From: Planococcaceae bacterium UBA3378
Lineage (GTDB): Bacteria > Bacillota > Bacilli > Bacillales_A > Planococcaceae
Direction of reading: 5' to 3'
Length of the DNA: 6,694 nucleotides
Assembly: GCA_002359075.1 (NCBI GenBank)
Contig: DEQA01000113.1
Span: forward strand, 10,620 to 17,313
Below the pieces are notes generated by a model. It ran no database searches. It had not been told where the DNA came from and saw nothing but the letters and a program-made list of their open reading frames with translations. The translations under genes were made by a program, and so were the position numbers. Positions 1-5,564 of the stretch are shown piece after piece. Each line of letters starts with the position of its first letter. Within the stretch, counting starts at the first letter, position 1.

Positions 1-1083
1 GAAAGCGATTTACGCGGATACTCTTCGGTTTTCGACTTTTTATTAGAACCGCAGGAGGTAGACCGGACGCTTTACAATCGGCAAATTGATTTAATTATGT
101 CCGAGCTTGCGCCGCATATGCGCAGGTATGCAAAGCTCCTGCAAAAAGTACACGGGCTGGAGGAAATGACATTTGCAGATTTAAAAATATCCCTTGACCC
201 GGATTTCGAACCGACTATCACAATAGAAGAATCTCGTAAATATATGAAGGATGGTCTAGCTGTAATGGGAGAAGACTACAGTAAAATGCTGGACCGGTCA
301 TTTGATGAGCGGTGGATTGATTTTGCCCAAAACGAAGGAAAATCGACAGGTGCTTTCTGTTCCAGCCCTTACGGCTATCATCCTTATGTGTTAATTTCAT
401 GGACAAGCCGAATGAATGAAGTATTTGTACTTGCCCATGAGCTGGGACATGCCGGGCATTTCTATTTGGCAAACGCCGAACAAAACGTTTATAATGCACG
501 CCCATCTCTTTATTTCATAGAAGCGCCTTCTACTATGAACGAAATGCTAATGGCAAATCATTTACTAAAAGGTTCAGAAGATCCACGTTTTAAACGCTGG
601 GTAATCTCTACCATTATTTCCCGGACATACTACCACAATTTTGTCACGCATTTGCTTGAAGCGGCTTACCAGCGGAAAGTGTATGAAATTATTGATGCAG
701 GGGATTCTGTCAATGCACAAAGACTGAATGATTTAAAACGTGGTGTTCTAGAGGAATTCTGGGGTGATACGGTGGTCATTAATGAAGGTGCGGAGCTGAC
801 ATGGATGCGCCAGCCACACTATTATATGGGTCTGTATCCGTACACATATTCAGCCGGCTTGACTATTTCAACACAGGTAGCTAACCGCATTTTAAATGAA
901 GGAGAAGCTGCTGTAGCGGATTGGATCGAAGTGTTGAAAATGGGTGGGACGAAAACGCCAGTAGAGCTTGCCAAACATGCTGGCGTTGATATTACGACAG
1001 AGCAGCCATTGCGTGATACAATCGCTTATATTGGAAGTCTAATTGATCAACTAGAGCAATTGACAGCTCAATTACAGCAATAA
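1..1083 (+). CDS. pepF: Oligoendopeptidase F (M3 family zinc metallopeptidase), 5'-truncated
   Basis: This is a cytoplasmic zinc endopeptidase that cleaves short peptides, and it is cut by the left window edge. The frame is open from base 1 with no stop, so the ATG at 97 is an internal methionine, not the start. The 360 visible codons are the C-terminal part of a protein that is usually about 600 residues long. The catalytic motif HELGH lies at bases 436-450 (two zinc-binding His and the general-base Glu). The expected third zinc ligand, the Glu of IEAPSTMNE, is at bases 520-522, 28 residues after the first His, as in M3 peptidases. The conserved C-terminal patch QPHYYMGLYPYTYSAG (about 814-861) is the substrate-binding Tyr/His region of PepF. 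The gene ends in TAA and is followed at once by a shared terminator. No frameshift is visible. Family assignment is firm; PepF rather than another M3B paralogue is likely. Confidence 0.93.
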   Translation, partial: ESDLRGYSSVFDFLLEPQEVDRTLYNRQIDLIMSELAPHMRRYAKLLQKVHGLEEMTFADLKISLDPDFEPTITIEESRKYMKDGLAVMGEDYSKMLDRSFDERWIDFAQNEGKSTGAFCSSPYGYHPYVLISWTSRMNEVFVLAHELGHAGHFYLANAEQNVYNARPSLYFIEAPSTMNEMLMANHLLKGSEDPRFKRWVISTIISRTYYHNFVTHLLEAAYQRKVYEIIDAGDSVNAQRLNDLKRGVLEEFWGDTVVINEGAELTWMRQPHYYMGLYPYTYSAGLTISTQVANRILNEGEAAVADWIEVLKMGGTKTPVELAKHAGVDITTEQPLRDTIAYIGSLIDQLEQLTAQLQQ

Positions 1084-1086
1084 GAA

Positions 1087-1125
1087 AAAAGGGTGTTCGT
1101 ATAAATCGAACACCCTTTTCGTTTT
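1087..1125. terminator. Bidirectional intrinsic terminator between pepF and the malic enzyme gene
   Basis: A 13-bp perfect stem (AAAAGGGTGTTCG at 1087-1099 with its complement at 1107-1119) encloses a 7-nt loop, TATAAAT. On the plus strand the 3' arm ends in TTTT followed by CGTTTT. On the minus strand the A-run at 1085-1090 gives a U-tract. It therefore fits termination of both convergent genes. It starts 4 nt after the pepF stop and lies about 70 nt beyond the malic enzyme stop. Confidence 0.9.
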
Positions 1126-1192
1126 GTAATTTTATTCGGTAGTATGTTTTTCTTTTGTCCCCCAACGAATGAATTGGATAGAATAAAAGAAA

Positions 1193-2401
1193 TTAAATAG
1201 CTACTGAATCATTAATCGGCTGATTGAATAATTCCGAAACACCTGAATCAATAGCAGCAGAACCTACCGCCTTCGCTACGACACCTGCTACGCGTTCATC
1301 CATTGAGCTTGGGACGATAAAGTCTTCATTCAGCTCCTCATCTGACACTAATGATGCGATCGCTTCGACAGCGGCTAATTTCATTGCCTCATTAATATCT
1401 GTTGCTCTTACATCCAATGCGCCCCGGAAAATACCAGGGAATGCCAGCATATTATTAATTTGATTTGCATGATCCGATCTACCTGTTCCAATGATACGGA
1501 CGCCCCATGCCTTTGCATTTTCAGGGGTAATTTCCGGATTTGGATTGGCCATAGCAAATACAATAGGATCTTTAGCCATTGATTTAATATGGGCTTCTGT
1601 CAATAAATTGGCTACAGAAACACCGATAAATACATCAGCTCCAACCAGTGCATCATCCAGTGTACCGCGCAGGCCTTCCGGATTTGTTAAATGGGCAATC
1701 CCCTCTTTTATCGGATTCATTCCCTCTTTACGCCCTTCATAAATAATGCCCTTTGTATCACACATGATGACATTCTTATATCCCATTTGTATAAGGATAC
1801 GTAAAATCGCAATACCTGCAGCACCCGCACCATTAATGACAACCTTCATCTTTTCTACTTCTTTACCGATGATTTTATTGGCATTGATCAGTCCTGCACC
1901 TACTACGATGGCTGTTCCATGCTGATCATCGTGGAAGACAGGGATATTACATTCTGCACGTAGACGGTCTTCAATCTCAAAACAGCGCGGAGCTGAAATA
2001 TCCTCCAGATTGATCCCGCCAAATGTCGGGGACATTGCTTTAACAATCTGCACAATTTCGTCCACATTTTTTGTATCCAGACAGATTGGCACAGCATCTA
2101 CATTGGCAAATCTTTTTAACAGCAATGCCTTTCCTTCCATAACAGGAAGTGCCGCCTCCGGACCGATATCCCCTAATCCAAGAACTGCTGTCCCATCCGT
2201 TACAACCGCTACTAAATTCCCTTTCATTGTGTAGTCATATACGAGAGAGCGGTTTTTTTCAATTTCAATACACGGTGCAGCTACTCCTGGAGAGTAAGCT
2301 AAACTAAGATCATACGTATCTTGTACAGGTACCTTTGCTCGAATCTCCATCTTACCACCGAATTGTTCATGCATTTCCAAAGATTTTTTCATAAAATCCA
2401 T
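1193..2401 (-). CDS. Malic enzyme, short bacterial type (YtsJ-like)
   Basis: It oxidatively decarboxylates malate to pyruvate and CO2 with reduction of NAD(P)+, in the cytoplasm. The 402-residue length matches the short bacterial class; the long MaeA/MalS type is about 560 residues. Visible landmarks are the catalytic Tyr36 in LAYSPGVAAPC, Lys91 in VMEGKALLLKRF, metal ligands Glu133-Asp134 in NLEDISAP and Asp159 in FHDDQHGTAIV, the Rossmann motif GAGAAG (191-196) ending at Asp215 in MCDTKG, and the C-terminal block FAMANPNPE...GTGRSDHANQINN. The start at 2401 (MDFMKK) is chosen because AAAGGG lies 9 nt upstream and because the SigA -10 box (2448-2453) overlaps the more upstream in-frame ATG at 2452, which would then not be transcribed. 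From memory the sequence resembles B. subtilis YtsJ, but MleA is also short, and cofactor preference cannot be read safely, so no symbol is given. No PTA-like C-terminal domain is present. Confidence 0.94.
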   Translation of the reverse strand: MDFMKKSLEMHEQFGGKMEIRAKVPVQDTYDLSLAYSPGVAAPCIEIEKNRSLVYDYTMKGNLVAVVTDGTAVLGLGDIGPEAALPVMEGKALLLKRFANVDAVPICLDTKNVDEIVQIVKAMSPTFGGINLEDISAPRCFEIEDRLRAECNIPVFHDDQHGTAIVVGAGLINANKIIGKEVEKMKVVINGAGAAGIAILRILIQMGYKNVIMCDTKGIIYEGRKEGMNPIKEGIAHLTNPEGLRGTLDDALVGADVFIGVSVANLLTEAHIKSMAKDPIVFAMANPNPEITPENAKAWGVRIIGTGRSDHANQINNMLAFPGIFRGALDVRATDINEAMKLAAVEAIASLVSDEELNEDFIVPSSMDERVAGVVAKAVGSAAIDSGVSELFNQPINDSVAI

Positions 2402-2447
2402 TTTCATCCACCCTTTCGATATAACGGAATTTTCTTTATATTCCAGT

Positions 2448-2476
2448 ATCATATTGCTTTATTTCGATAAAGTCAA
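2448..2476 (-). promoter_or_regulatory. SigA-type promoter of the malic enzyme gene
   Basis: Read on the minus strand, the -35 box TTGACT (2476-2471, 5 of 6 consensus) and the -10 box TATGAT (2453-2448, 5 of 6) are separated by exactly 17 bp. Transcription should begin near 2441, giving a leader of about 40 nt that includes the ribosome binding site before the ATG at 2401. The -35 box lies inside a 16-bp sequence that recurs upstream of the neighbouring transporter gene. Confidence 0.8.
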
Positions 2477-2484
2477 TAATAATA
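2469..2484 (+). repeat. 16-bp direct repeat, copy 1
   Basis: AAAGTCAATAATAATA occurs here and again, identically, at 2838-2853. This copy contains the complement of the malic enzyme -35 box (AGTCAA, 2471-2476). Confidence 0.6.
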
Positions 2485-2492
2485 TTAATTTT

Positions 2493-2510
2493 TTTAGAAA
2501 AACTTCACAA
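2493..2510. promoter_or_regulatory. Rex/Fnr-like operator, box 1
   Basis: TTTAGAA-AAAC-TTCACAA matches the Rex-type palindrome TTGTGAA-N4-TTCACAA at 12 of 14 positions, with a perfect right half. It sits 16 bp upstream of the malic enzyme -35 box. Its centre (2501.5) is about 60 bp upstream of the predicted transcription start, a position typical of class I Crp/Fnr activators. The same geometry also fits TGTGA-N6-TCACA sites, so Rex and Crp/Fnr-type proteins cannot be told apart here. Confidence 0.5.
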
Positions 2511-2539
2511 ACTCTATAAATAGCTCAATTTAATACTGT

Positions 2540-2557
2540 TTGTTCAATTTTTCACAA
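2540..2557. promoter_or_regulatory. Rex/Fnr-like operator, box 2
   Basis: TTGTTCA-ATTT-TTCACAA matches TTGTGAA-N4-TTCACAA at 12 of 14 positions, with a perfect right half. It lies about 107 bp upstream of the predicted malic enzyme start, 47 bp beyond box 1. Confidence 0.45.
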
Positions 2558-2651
2558 TCTTTTTTTAATTTAAAAACGCCAAAAATAATTATTTTAAAAT
2601 AATTAATTATTTCTTGTTTGTTTTAGAAATATTAATCTGACACTATTTTTA

Positions 2652-2669
2652 TTGTGAAACTTTACACGT
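2652..2669. promoter_or_regulatory. Rex/Fnr-like operator, box 3
   Basis: TTGTGAA-ACTT-TACACGT has a perfect left half and matches the 14 defined positions of TTGTGAA-N4-TTCACAA at 11. It is the weakest of the five boxes. It begins a set of three boxes whose start points are 36 bp apart. Confidence 0.4.
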
Positions 2670-2687
2670 TTCATTTTTTCATGCAAT

Positions 2688-2705
2688 ATATGAACAATTT
2701 CACAA
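2688..2705. promoter_or_regulatory. Rex/Fnr-like operator, box 4
   Basis: ATATGAA-CAAT-TTCACAA matches TTGTGAA-N4-TTCACAA at 12 of 14 positions, with a perfect right half. It starts exactly 36 bp after box 3 and contains a -35-like TTCACA (2699-2704). Confidence 0.45.
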
Positions 2706-2723
2706 ACTTTTCTCCCTGGTCCC

Positions 2724-2741
2724 TTGTGAAAATTTACACAA
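2724..2741. promoter_or_regulatory. Rex/Fnr-like operator, box 5 (best match)
   Basis: TTGTGAA-AATT-TACACAA matches TTGTGAA-N4-TTCACAA at 13 of 14 positions and is almost a perfect palindrome. It starts exactly 36 bp after box 4 and lies about 130 bp upstream of the transporter start codon. It contains TTTACA (2733-2738), a possible -35 element. Confidence 0.55.
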
Positions 2742-2837
2742 AGACACATTTTATACACAATTCCGCTGGGATTTTTCCACCTGTGCAGGAGTTCTACATT
2801 CTATCTTTCTTTTCAATTCCTCTTCCTGTAAAGTGAA

Positions 2838-2853
2838 AAAGTCAATAATAATA
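2838..2853 (+). repeat. 16-bp direct repeat, copy 2
   Basis: This is the identical second copy of AAAGTCAATAATAATA, ending just upstream of the Shine-Dalgarno sequence of the transporter gene. Unlike copy 1, no -10 box lies at the right distance on the minus strand, so it is not itself a promoter. Confidence 0.6.
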
Positions 2854-2869
2854 GAAAGAAGGCTATGGC

Positions 2870-3598
2870 ATGCTAGTTATATTATTTGTCATCGGATTTA
2901 TCGGAAATTTAATTGGTACACTTGCAGGCGGCGGCGGGCTTATTACGCTGCCTACAATGCTATTACTTGGTATGCCAGTGCATTCGGCCATTGGAGCAAA
3001 TAAAGTAGCCAACACGGTTTCGACTCTTTCCAATTTTTACAGTGTATTTAGACGAAAAGAGGCGACATGGAAGGAAGTGCTCCCTATTCTCGCCCTCTGT
3101 TTTACAGGCGGACTGCTCGGCGGAGGCATTGCTTCTCTCTTTACAGAACAGACACTAACGGTTATCGCTATTTGTTTGCTTTTGTTTGCACTTATTCTTT
3201 CCTTTCTCGGAAAAACAGATTTCGGTCAGGAAGTAGAACTCCGCTTAAAAAAACGTACAGCAGGTCTATTGGTTGGAGTCGGGATATATGATGGTCTTTT
3301 CGGTCCTGGGAGCGGCACACTGCTTCTTTATATTTACGCACATGAAAAGCTGGCCTATATGAAGGCAGTCGTGTTAGGCCGTGTCGGTATTTTCGCTACA
3401 TGTTTCGGTGCGGCGATTATGTATATACTAAATGGGCAAATTATTTGGGCAGAAACGTTCTCCTTGATGATCGGCTCGATTATCGGGTCACAAATCGGGA
3501 TTGCACTGGCTAGAAAAGTAAGTGCCCTGCTTGCCAAATATTTATTACGTGCCATTACGGCCGTATTGATTATTCAGTTGGTTGTTGAGCTATTTTAA
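2870..3598 (+). CDS. TauE/SafE (TSUP, former DUF81) family membrane transporter
   Basis: This is a 242-residue, very hydrophobic integral membrane protein with about seven or eight predicted helices. It has the two-half architecture of the TSUP family. The N-terminal half carries GGGGLITLP (20-28) and IGANKVANT (41-49). The C-terminal half carries the related YDGLFGPGSGT (140-150) and VLGRVGI (168-174). A charged loop at about 114-130 separates the halves. Family members move sulfite, sulfonates, sulfoacetate or other small organic anions across the membrane; the substrate cannot be deduced here. AGAAGG at 2857-2862 is 7 nt from the ATG at 2870, and the nearby ATG at 2865 is out of frame. It is transcribed divergently from the malic enzyme across a region full of palindromic sites, hinting at shared control and perhaps an organic-acid substrate. 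It could be co-transcribed with the protease gene 74 nt downstream. Confidence 0.9.
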   Translation: MLVILFVIGFIGNLIGTLAGGGGLITLPTMLLLGMPVHSAIGANKVANTVSTLSNFYSVFRRKEATWKEVLPILALCFTGGLLGGGIASLFTEQTLTVIAICLLLFALILSFLGKTDFGQEVELRLKKRTAGLLVGVGIYDGLFGPGSGTLLLYIYAHEKLAYMKAVVLGRVGIFATCFGAAIMYILNGQIIWAETFSLMIGSIIGSQIGIALARKVSALLAKYLLRAITAVLIIQLVVELF

Positions 3599-3619
3599 TC
3601 GGTCTTCCCTACTTATCCA

Positions 3620-3648
3620 TTGATGTGCTTCATTTCTTTTATTACACT
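3620..3648 (+). promoter_or_regulatory. Possible weak SigA promoter before the protease-rnz pair
   Basis: TTGATG (3620-3625) and TACACT (3643-3648) are spaced 17 bp apart, each matching 4 of 6 consensus bases. The predicted start near 3655 lies just upstream of the GGGGGA ribosome binding site. No terminator follows the transporter gene, so this may be only a secondary promoter. Confidence 0.35.
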
Positions 3649-3672
3649 TAAATGGGGATAGGGGGAATTCAG

Positions 3673-4479
3673 ATGTCACAAACCAATATAGACCTCCAGG
3701 AGGAGCTGACAGAAGAGGCGTTTTTAGAGCTTGTATTAGAAGAGCAGCAAAAAGCTTTAGAAGAAGAACGGCAGCGCAAACTAAACGGGTATAAAAAGCC
3801 AAGCAACCAAAAGCCCTTCGCCCGCCTTCTCGTATGGATAATCGCGCTCGCACTTGTTTTTAATACGTTTGCTATCTTGCTGAATATTTTTTCATTCCCT
3901 GCAGTGGAATTTATCCAAGTCTCCGCAAGATTATCTGCACAGGAAGATATTAAACAATATAAGAAAGCTGTTGTTGAAGTTTCGACGGGAGACAGTAAAG
4001 GAACAGGATTTGCCATTTCCGATGACGGTCTGATCTTAACGAACCATCATGTCATTGACAATGCCCTGCAATTGACAGTCGTCTTTCCGGATGACGGCAT
4101 TTATGAAGCAGAGGTAATTGCCTCTTATCCAGATATCGACACAGCGCTCATCAAAGTCGAAGGGACGGACTTGCCGCACCTCGACATTGCTGACAGCTAT
4201 CAATACAATGCCAAAGAGCATGTTTACTTTCTCGGAAACCCCTTGTATTTCACCGGAATTGCTAATGAAGGAACCGTTCTTGACTGGGTACAATTGGATG
4301 ATTGGGAGGAACCGGTCATGATGATGCAGGCACCCGTCTACAAAGGAAACAGCGGCAGCCCTGTCATCAGAGAAACAGGCGAAGTCGTAGGTATTGTCTT
4401 TGCTACCTTAAATACCGATGAGCATGGCAAAGTCGGGTTATTTATACCTATTGATGTCTTTCATCATGCTTATCAATAG
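3673..4479 (+). CDS. Membrane-anchored trypsin-like serine protease (S1C/HtrA-type, no PDZ domain)
   Basis: The 268-residue protein has three parts. Residues 1-50 are an acidic then basic, Glu/Gln-rich probable helix or coiled coil (QEELTEEAFLELVLEEQQ...). Residues 51-74 form one membrane segment. From about 95 follows a chymotrypsin-fold protease domain. The catalytic triad is intact: His126 in TNHHV, Asp156 in YPDIDTALIKV and Ser227 in GNSGSP. The chain stops right after the protease domain (GLFIPID at 255-261), so the PDZ domain of HtrA/DegP is missing. The cytoplasmic N-terminus and single helix suggest the active site faces the cell-wall side, as in Bacillus HtrA proteins. The start at 3673 is preferred over the in-frame ATG at 3652 because GGGGGA (3661-3666) is 6 nt upstream of it. 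RNase Z follows after 18 nt, indicating an operon. The substrate is unknown; quality control of secreted proteins is a family-based guess. Confidence 0.87.
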   Translation: MSQTNIDLQEELTEEAFLELVLEEQQKALEEERQRKLNGYKKPSNQKPFARLLVWIIALALVFNTFAILLNIFSFPAVEFIQVSARLSAQEDIKQYKKAVVEVSTGDSKGTGFAISDDGLILTNHHVIDNALQLTVVFPDDGIYEAEVIASYPDIDTALIKVEGTDLPHLDIADSYQYNAKEHVYFLGNPLYFTGIANEGTVLDWVQLDDWEEPVMMMQAPVYKGNSGSPVIRETGEVVGIVFATLNTDEHGKVGLFIPIDVFHHAYQ

Positions 4480-4497
4480 AAGAAAAGAGGAATACGC

Positions 4498-5436
4498 ATG
4501 CAATTACAATTTTTAGGAACCGGGGCGGGTATGCCTTCAAAAGAGCGTAATGTTACTTCCATCGCCCTTAAATTACTGGATGAGATCGGCAGCATTTGGC
4601 TCTTTGATTGCGGAGAAGCGACCCAGCACCAGATTTTACAAACATCGATCAAACCTCGCAGAATTGATAAAATTTTCATCACCCATATGCATGGAGATCA
4701 TATTTATGGTCTTCCCGGCTTTTTAGGCTCCCGCTCTTTTCTTGGCGGAGAATCCCCTTTGACAATTTTTGGACCGGCAGAGATAAAGGATTTTGTCGAA
4801 GCAGCGATTCGTTATTCCAAAACACATCTTACATATCCCATTAACTTTGTCGAAGTACAGGAAGGGATCGTCTTTGAAGATGATCATTTTATTGTCCGGG
4901 CAAAGAAACTGCAGCATGTAATCGAATGTTTTGGCTATCGGGTGGAACAAAAGGATCTTCCGGGACAATTGCTTATAGAAAAAGTCCAACAATACGGGGT
5001 TCCGCGAGGGCCGCTTTACCGTGAACTGAAAAGCGGACGTGATATAACACTTGAAGACGGAACCATTGTGAAAGCAGCCGATGTAGTAAGCGAGGCAAAA
5101 AAAGGATTCACCATTACTATTCTTGGCGACACAAAATATTGCAATGCTTCTATTGAGCTTTCAAAGGAAGCCGATATTGTTATACACGAGGCAACATTTG
5201 ATTCCTCTACCGCTGAACTGGCAGCCAGCTACGGCCACGCGACGAATACCGAGGCAGCAGAGGTTGCCAAACTGGCGAATGCAAAGAACCTTATTCTCAC
5301 TCATCTTAGCGCCCGTTTTCTAAAAAACGATATAGAGCGACTTGTTAACGAAAGTCGGAATGTTTTTCCATCTACTTTCGCAGCAGAAGACTTGGCGGTA
5401 TTTGACTTAAAAAACAGGCTGCTCATCCAACAATAA
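4498..5436 (+). CDS. rnz: Ribonuclease Z (tRNA 3'-endonuclease)
   Basis: RNase Z is a cytoplasmic zinc endonuclease that trims the 3' trailer of tRNA precursors, chiefly those without an encoded CCA. The 312 residues are full length for the short bacterial form. The metallo-beta-lactamase ligands are all present: motif II THMHGDH (His63, His65, Asp67, His68), His140, Asp211 in LGDTKY and His269 in THLSARF. HEATF (230-234) and His247 in YGHAT are the other catalytic-site signatures. The tRNA-gripping exosite is recognisable at about 150-182 (GVPRGPLYRELKSG). Residue numbering agrees with what I recall for B. subtilis RNase Z, which supports the start at 4498. AAAGAGGA (4485-4491) gives a 6-nt spacing. 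It lies 18 nt after the protease gene and is last in the transcript before a strong terminator. Confidence 0.97.
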   Translation: MQLQFLGTGAGMPSKERNVTSIALKLLDEIGSIWLFDCGEATQHQILQTSIKPRRIDKIFITHMHGDHIYGLPGFLGSRSFLGGESPLTIFGPAEIKDFVEAAIRYSKTHLTYPINFVEVQEGIVFEDDHFIVRAKKLQHVIECFGYRVEQKDLPGQLLIEKVQQYGVPRGPLYRELKSGRDITLEDGTIVKAADVVSEAKKGFTITILGDTKYCNASIELSKEADIVIHEATFDSSTAELAASYGHATNTEAAEVAKLANAKNLILTHLSARFLKNDIERLVNESRNVFPSTFAAEDLAVFDLKNRLLIQQ

Positions 5437-5437
5437 A

Positions 5438-5490
5438 AGGACGGCGGGAAAGTCGGTAAACAAACTTTCCCGCCGTCTTATTTTTTATTT
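5438..5490. terminator. Strong intrinsic terminator after rnz, probably bidirectional
   Basis: A 14-bp perfect, GC-rich stem (GACGGCGGGAAAGT at 5440-5453 with its complement at 5464-5477) encloses a 10-nt loop and is followed by TTATTTTTTATTTT. It begins directly after the rnz stop. On the minus strand the stem is followed by CTTTTATT, so it can also end the convergent stalk-domain gene, whose stop lies about 75 nt away. Confidence 0.93.
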
Positions 5491-5564
5491 TGTATAAAAG
5501 GTGACTGTCACGACATAAAAGCAAAACGAGAGAAGTCATCTTACCTAGTTACGCTCCCGCATCA

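Larger units (their letters stand above)
2402..2869. other. AT-rich divergent intergenic region (malic enzyme / TSUP transporter)
   Basis: These 468 bp between two divergent genes contain no credible gene. The only sizeable open frame (GTG at 2654 to 2836, 60 codons) has no ribosome binding site and a low-complexity product. The region holds the malic enzyme promoter, five Rex/Fnr-like palindromes, a 16-bp direct repeat and a perfect DnaA-box-like 9-mer, TTATACACA, at 2751-2759. No convincing SigA promoter for the rightward gene was found. The best -35-like elements, TTCACA (2699-2704) and TTTACA (2733-2738), lie inside the palindromes and lack good -10 partners. Confidence 0.8.

Noticed and set aside
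97..99. pepF start at 97
   Set aside because: The reading frame continues upstream to base 1 with sequence fitting PepF, and there is no ribosome binding site before this ATG.
2402..2452. Malic enzyme start at 2452
   Set aside because: That ATG lies within the -10 box of the predicted promoter, upstream of the transcription start, and lacks a ribosome binding site.
2652..2760. 36-bp spaced repeats as a mini CRISPR array
   Set aside because: Only the 18-bp palindromic cores are similar, with mismatches. There is no conserved 25-35 bp repeat and no cas gene, and the elements fit operators better.
2493..2760. Replication origin
   Set aside because: Although one perfect DnaA-box 9-mer is present, there is no dnaA/dnaN context and no unwinding-element arrangement, and most sites are palindromic operators.
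2654..2836. Small 60-codon gene in the divergent intergenic region
   Set aside because: It uses a GTG start with no ribosome binding site, has biased low-complexity composition, and its start overlaps an operator-like box.
3652..3672. Protease start at 3652
   Set aside because: The ribosome binding site GGGGGA lies downstream of this ATG and is spaced correctly only for the ATG at 3673.
5501..5511. Small palindrome GTGAC-T-GTCAC as an operator
   Set aside because: It lies between two convergent genes beyond the rnz terminator, where no promoter is expected. It is probably chance.
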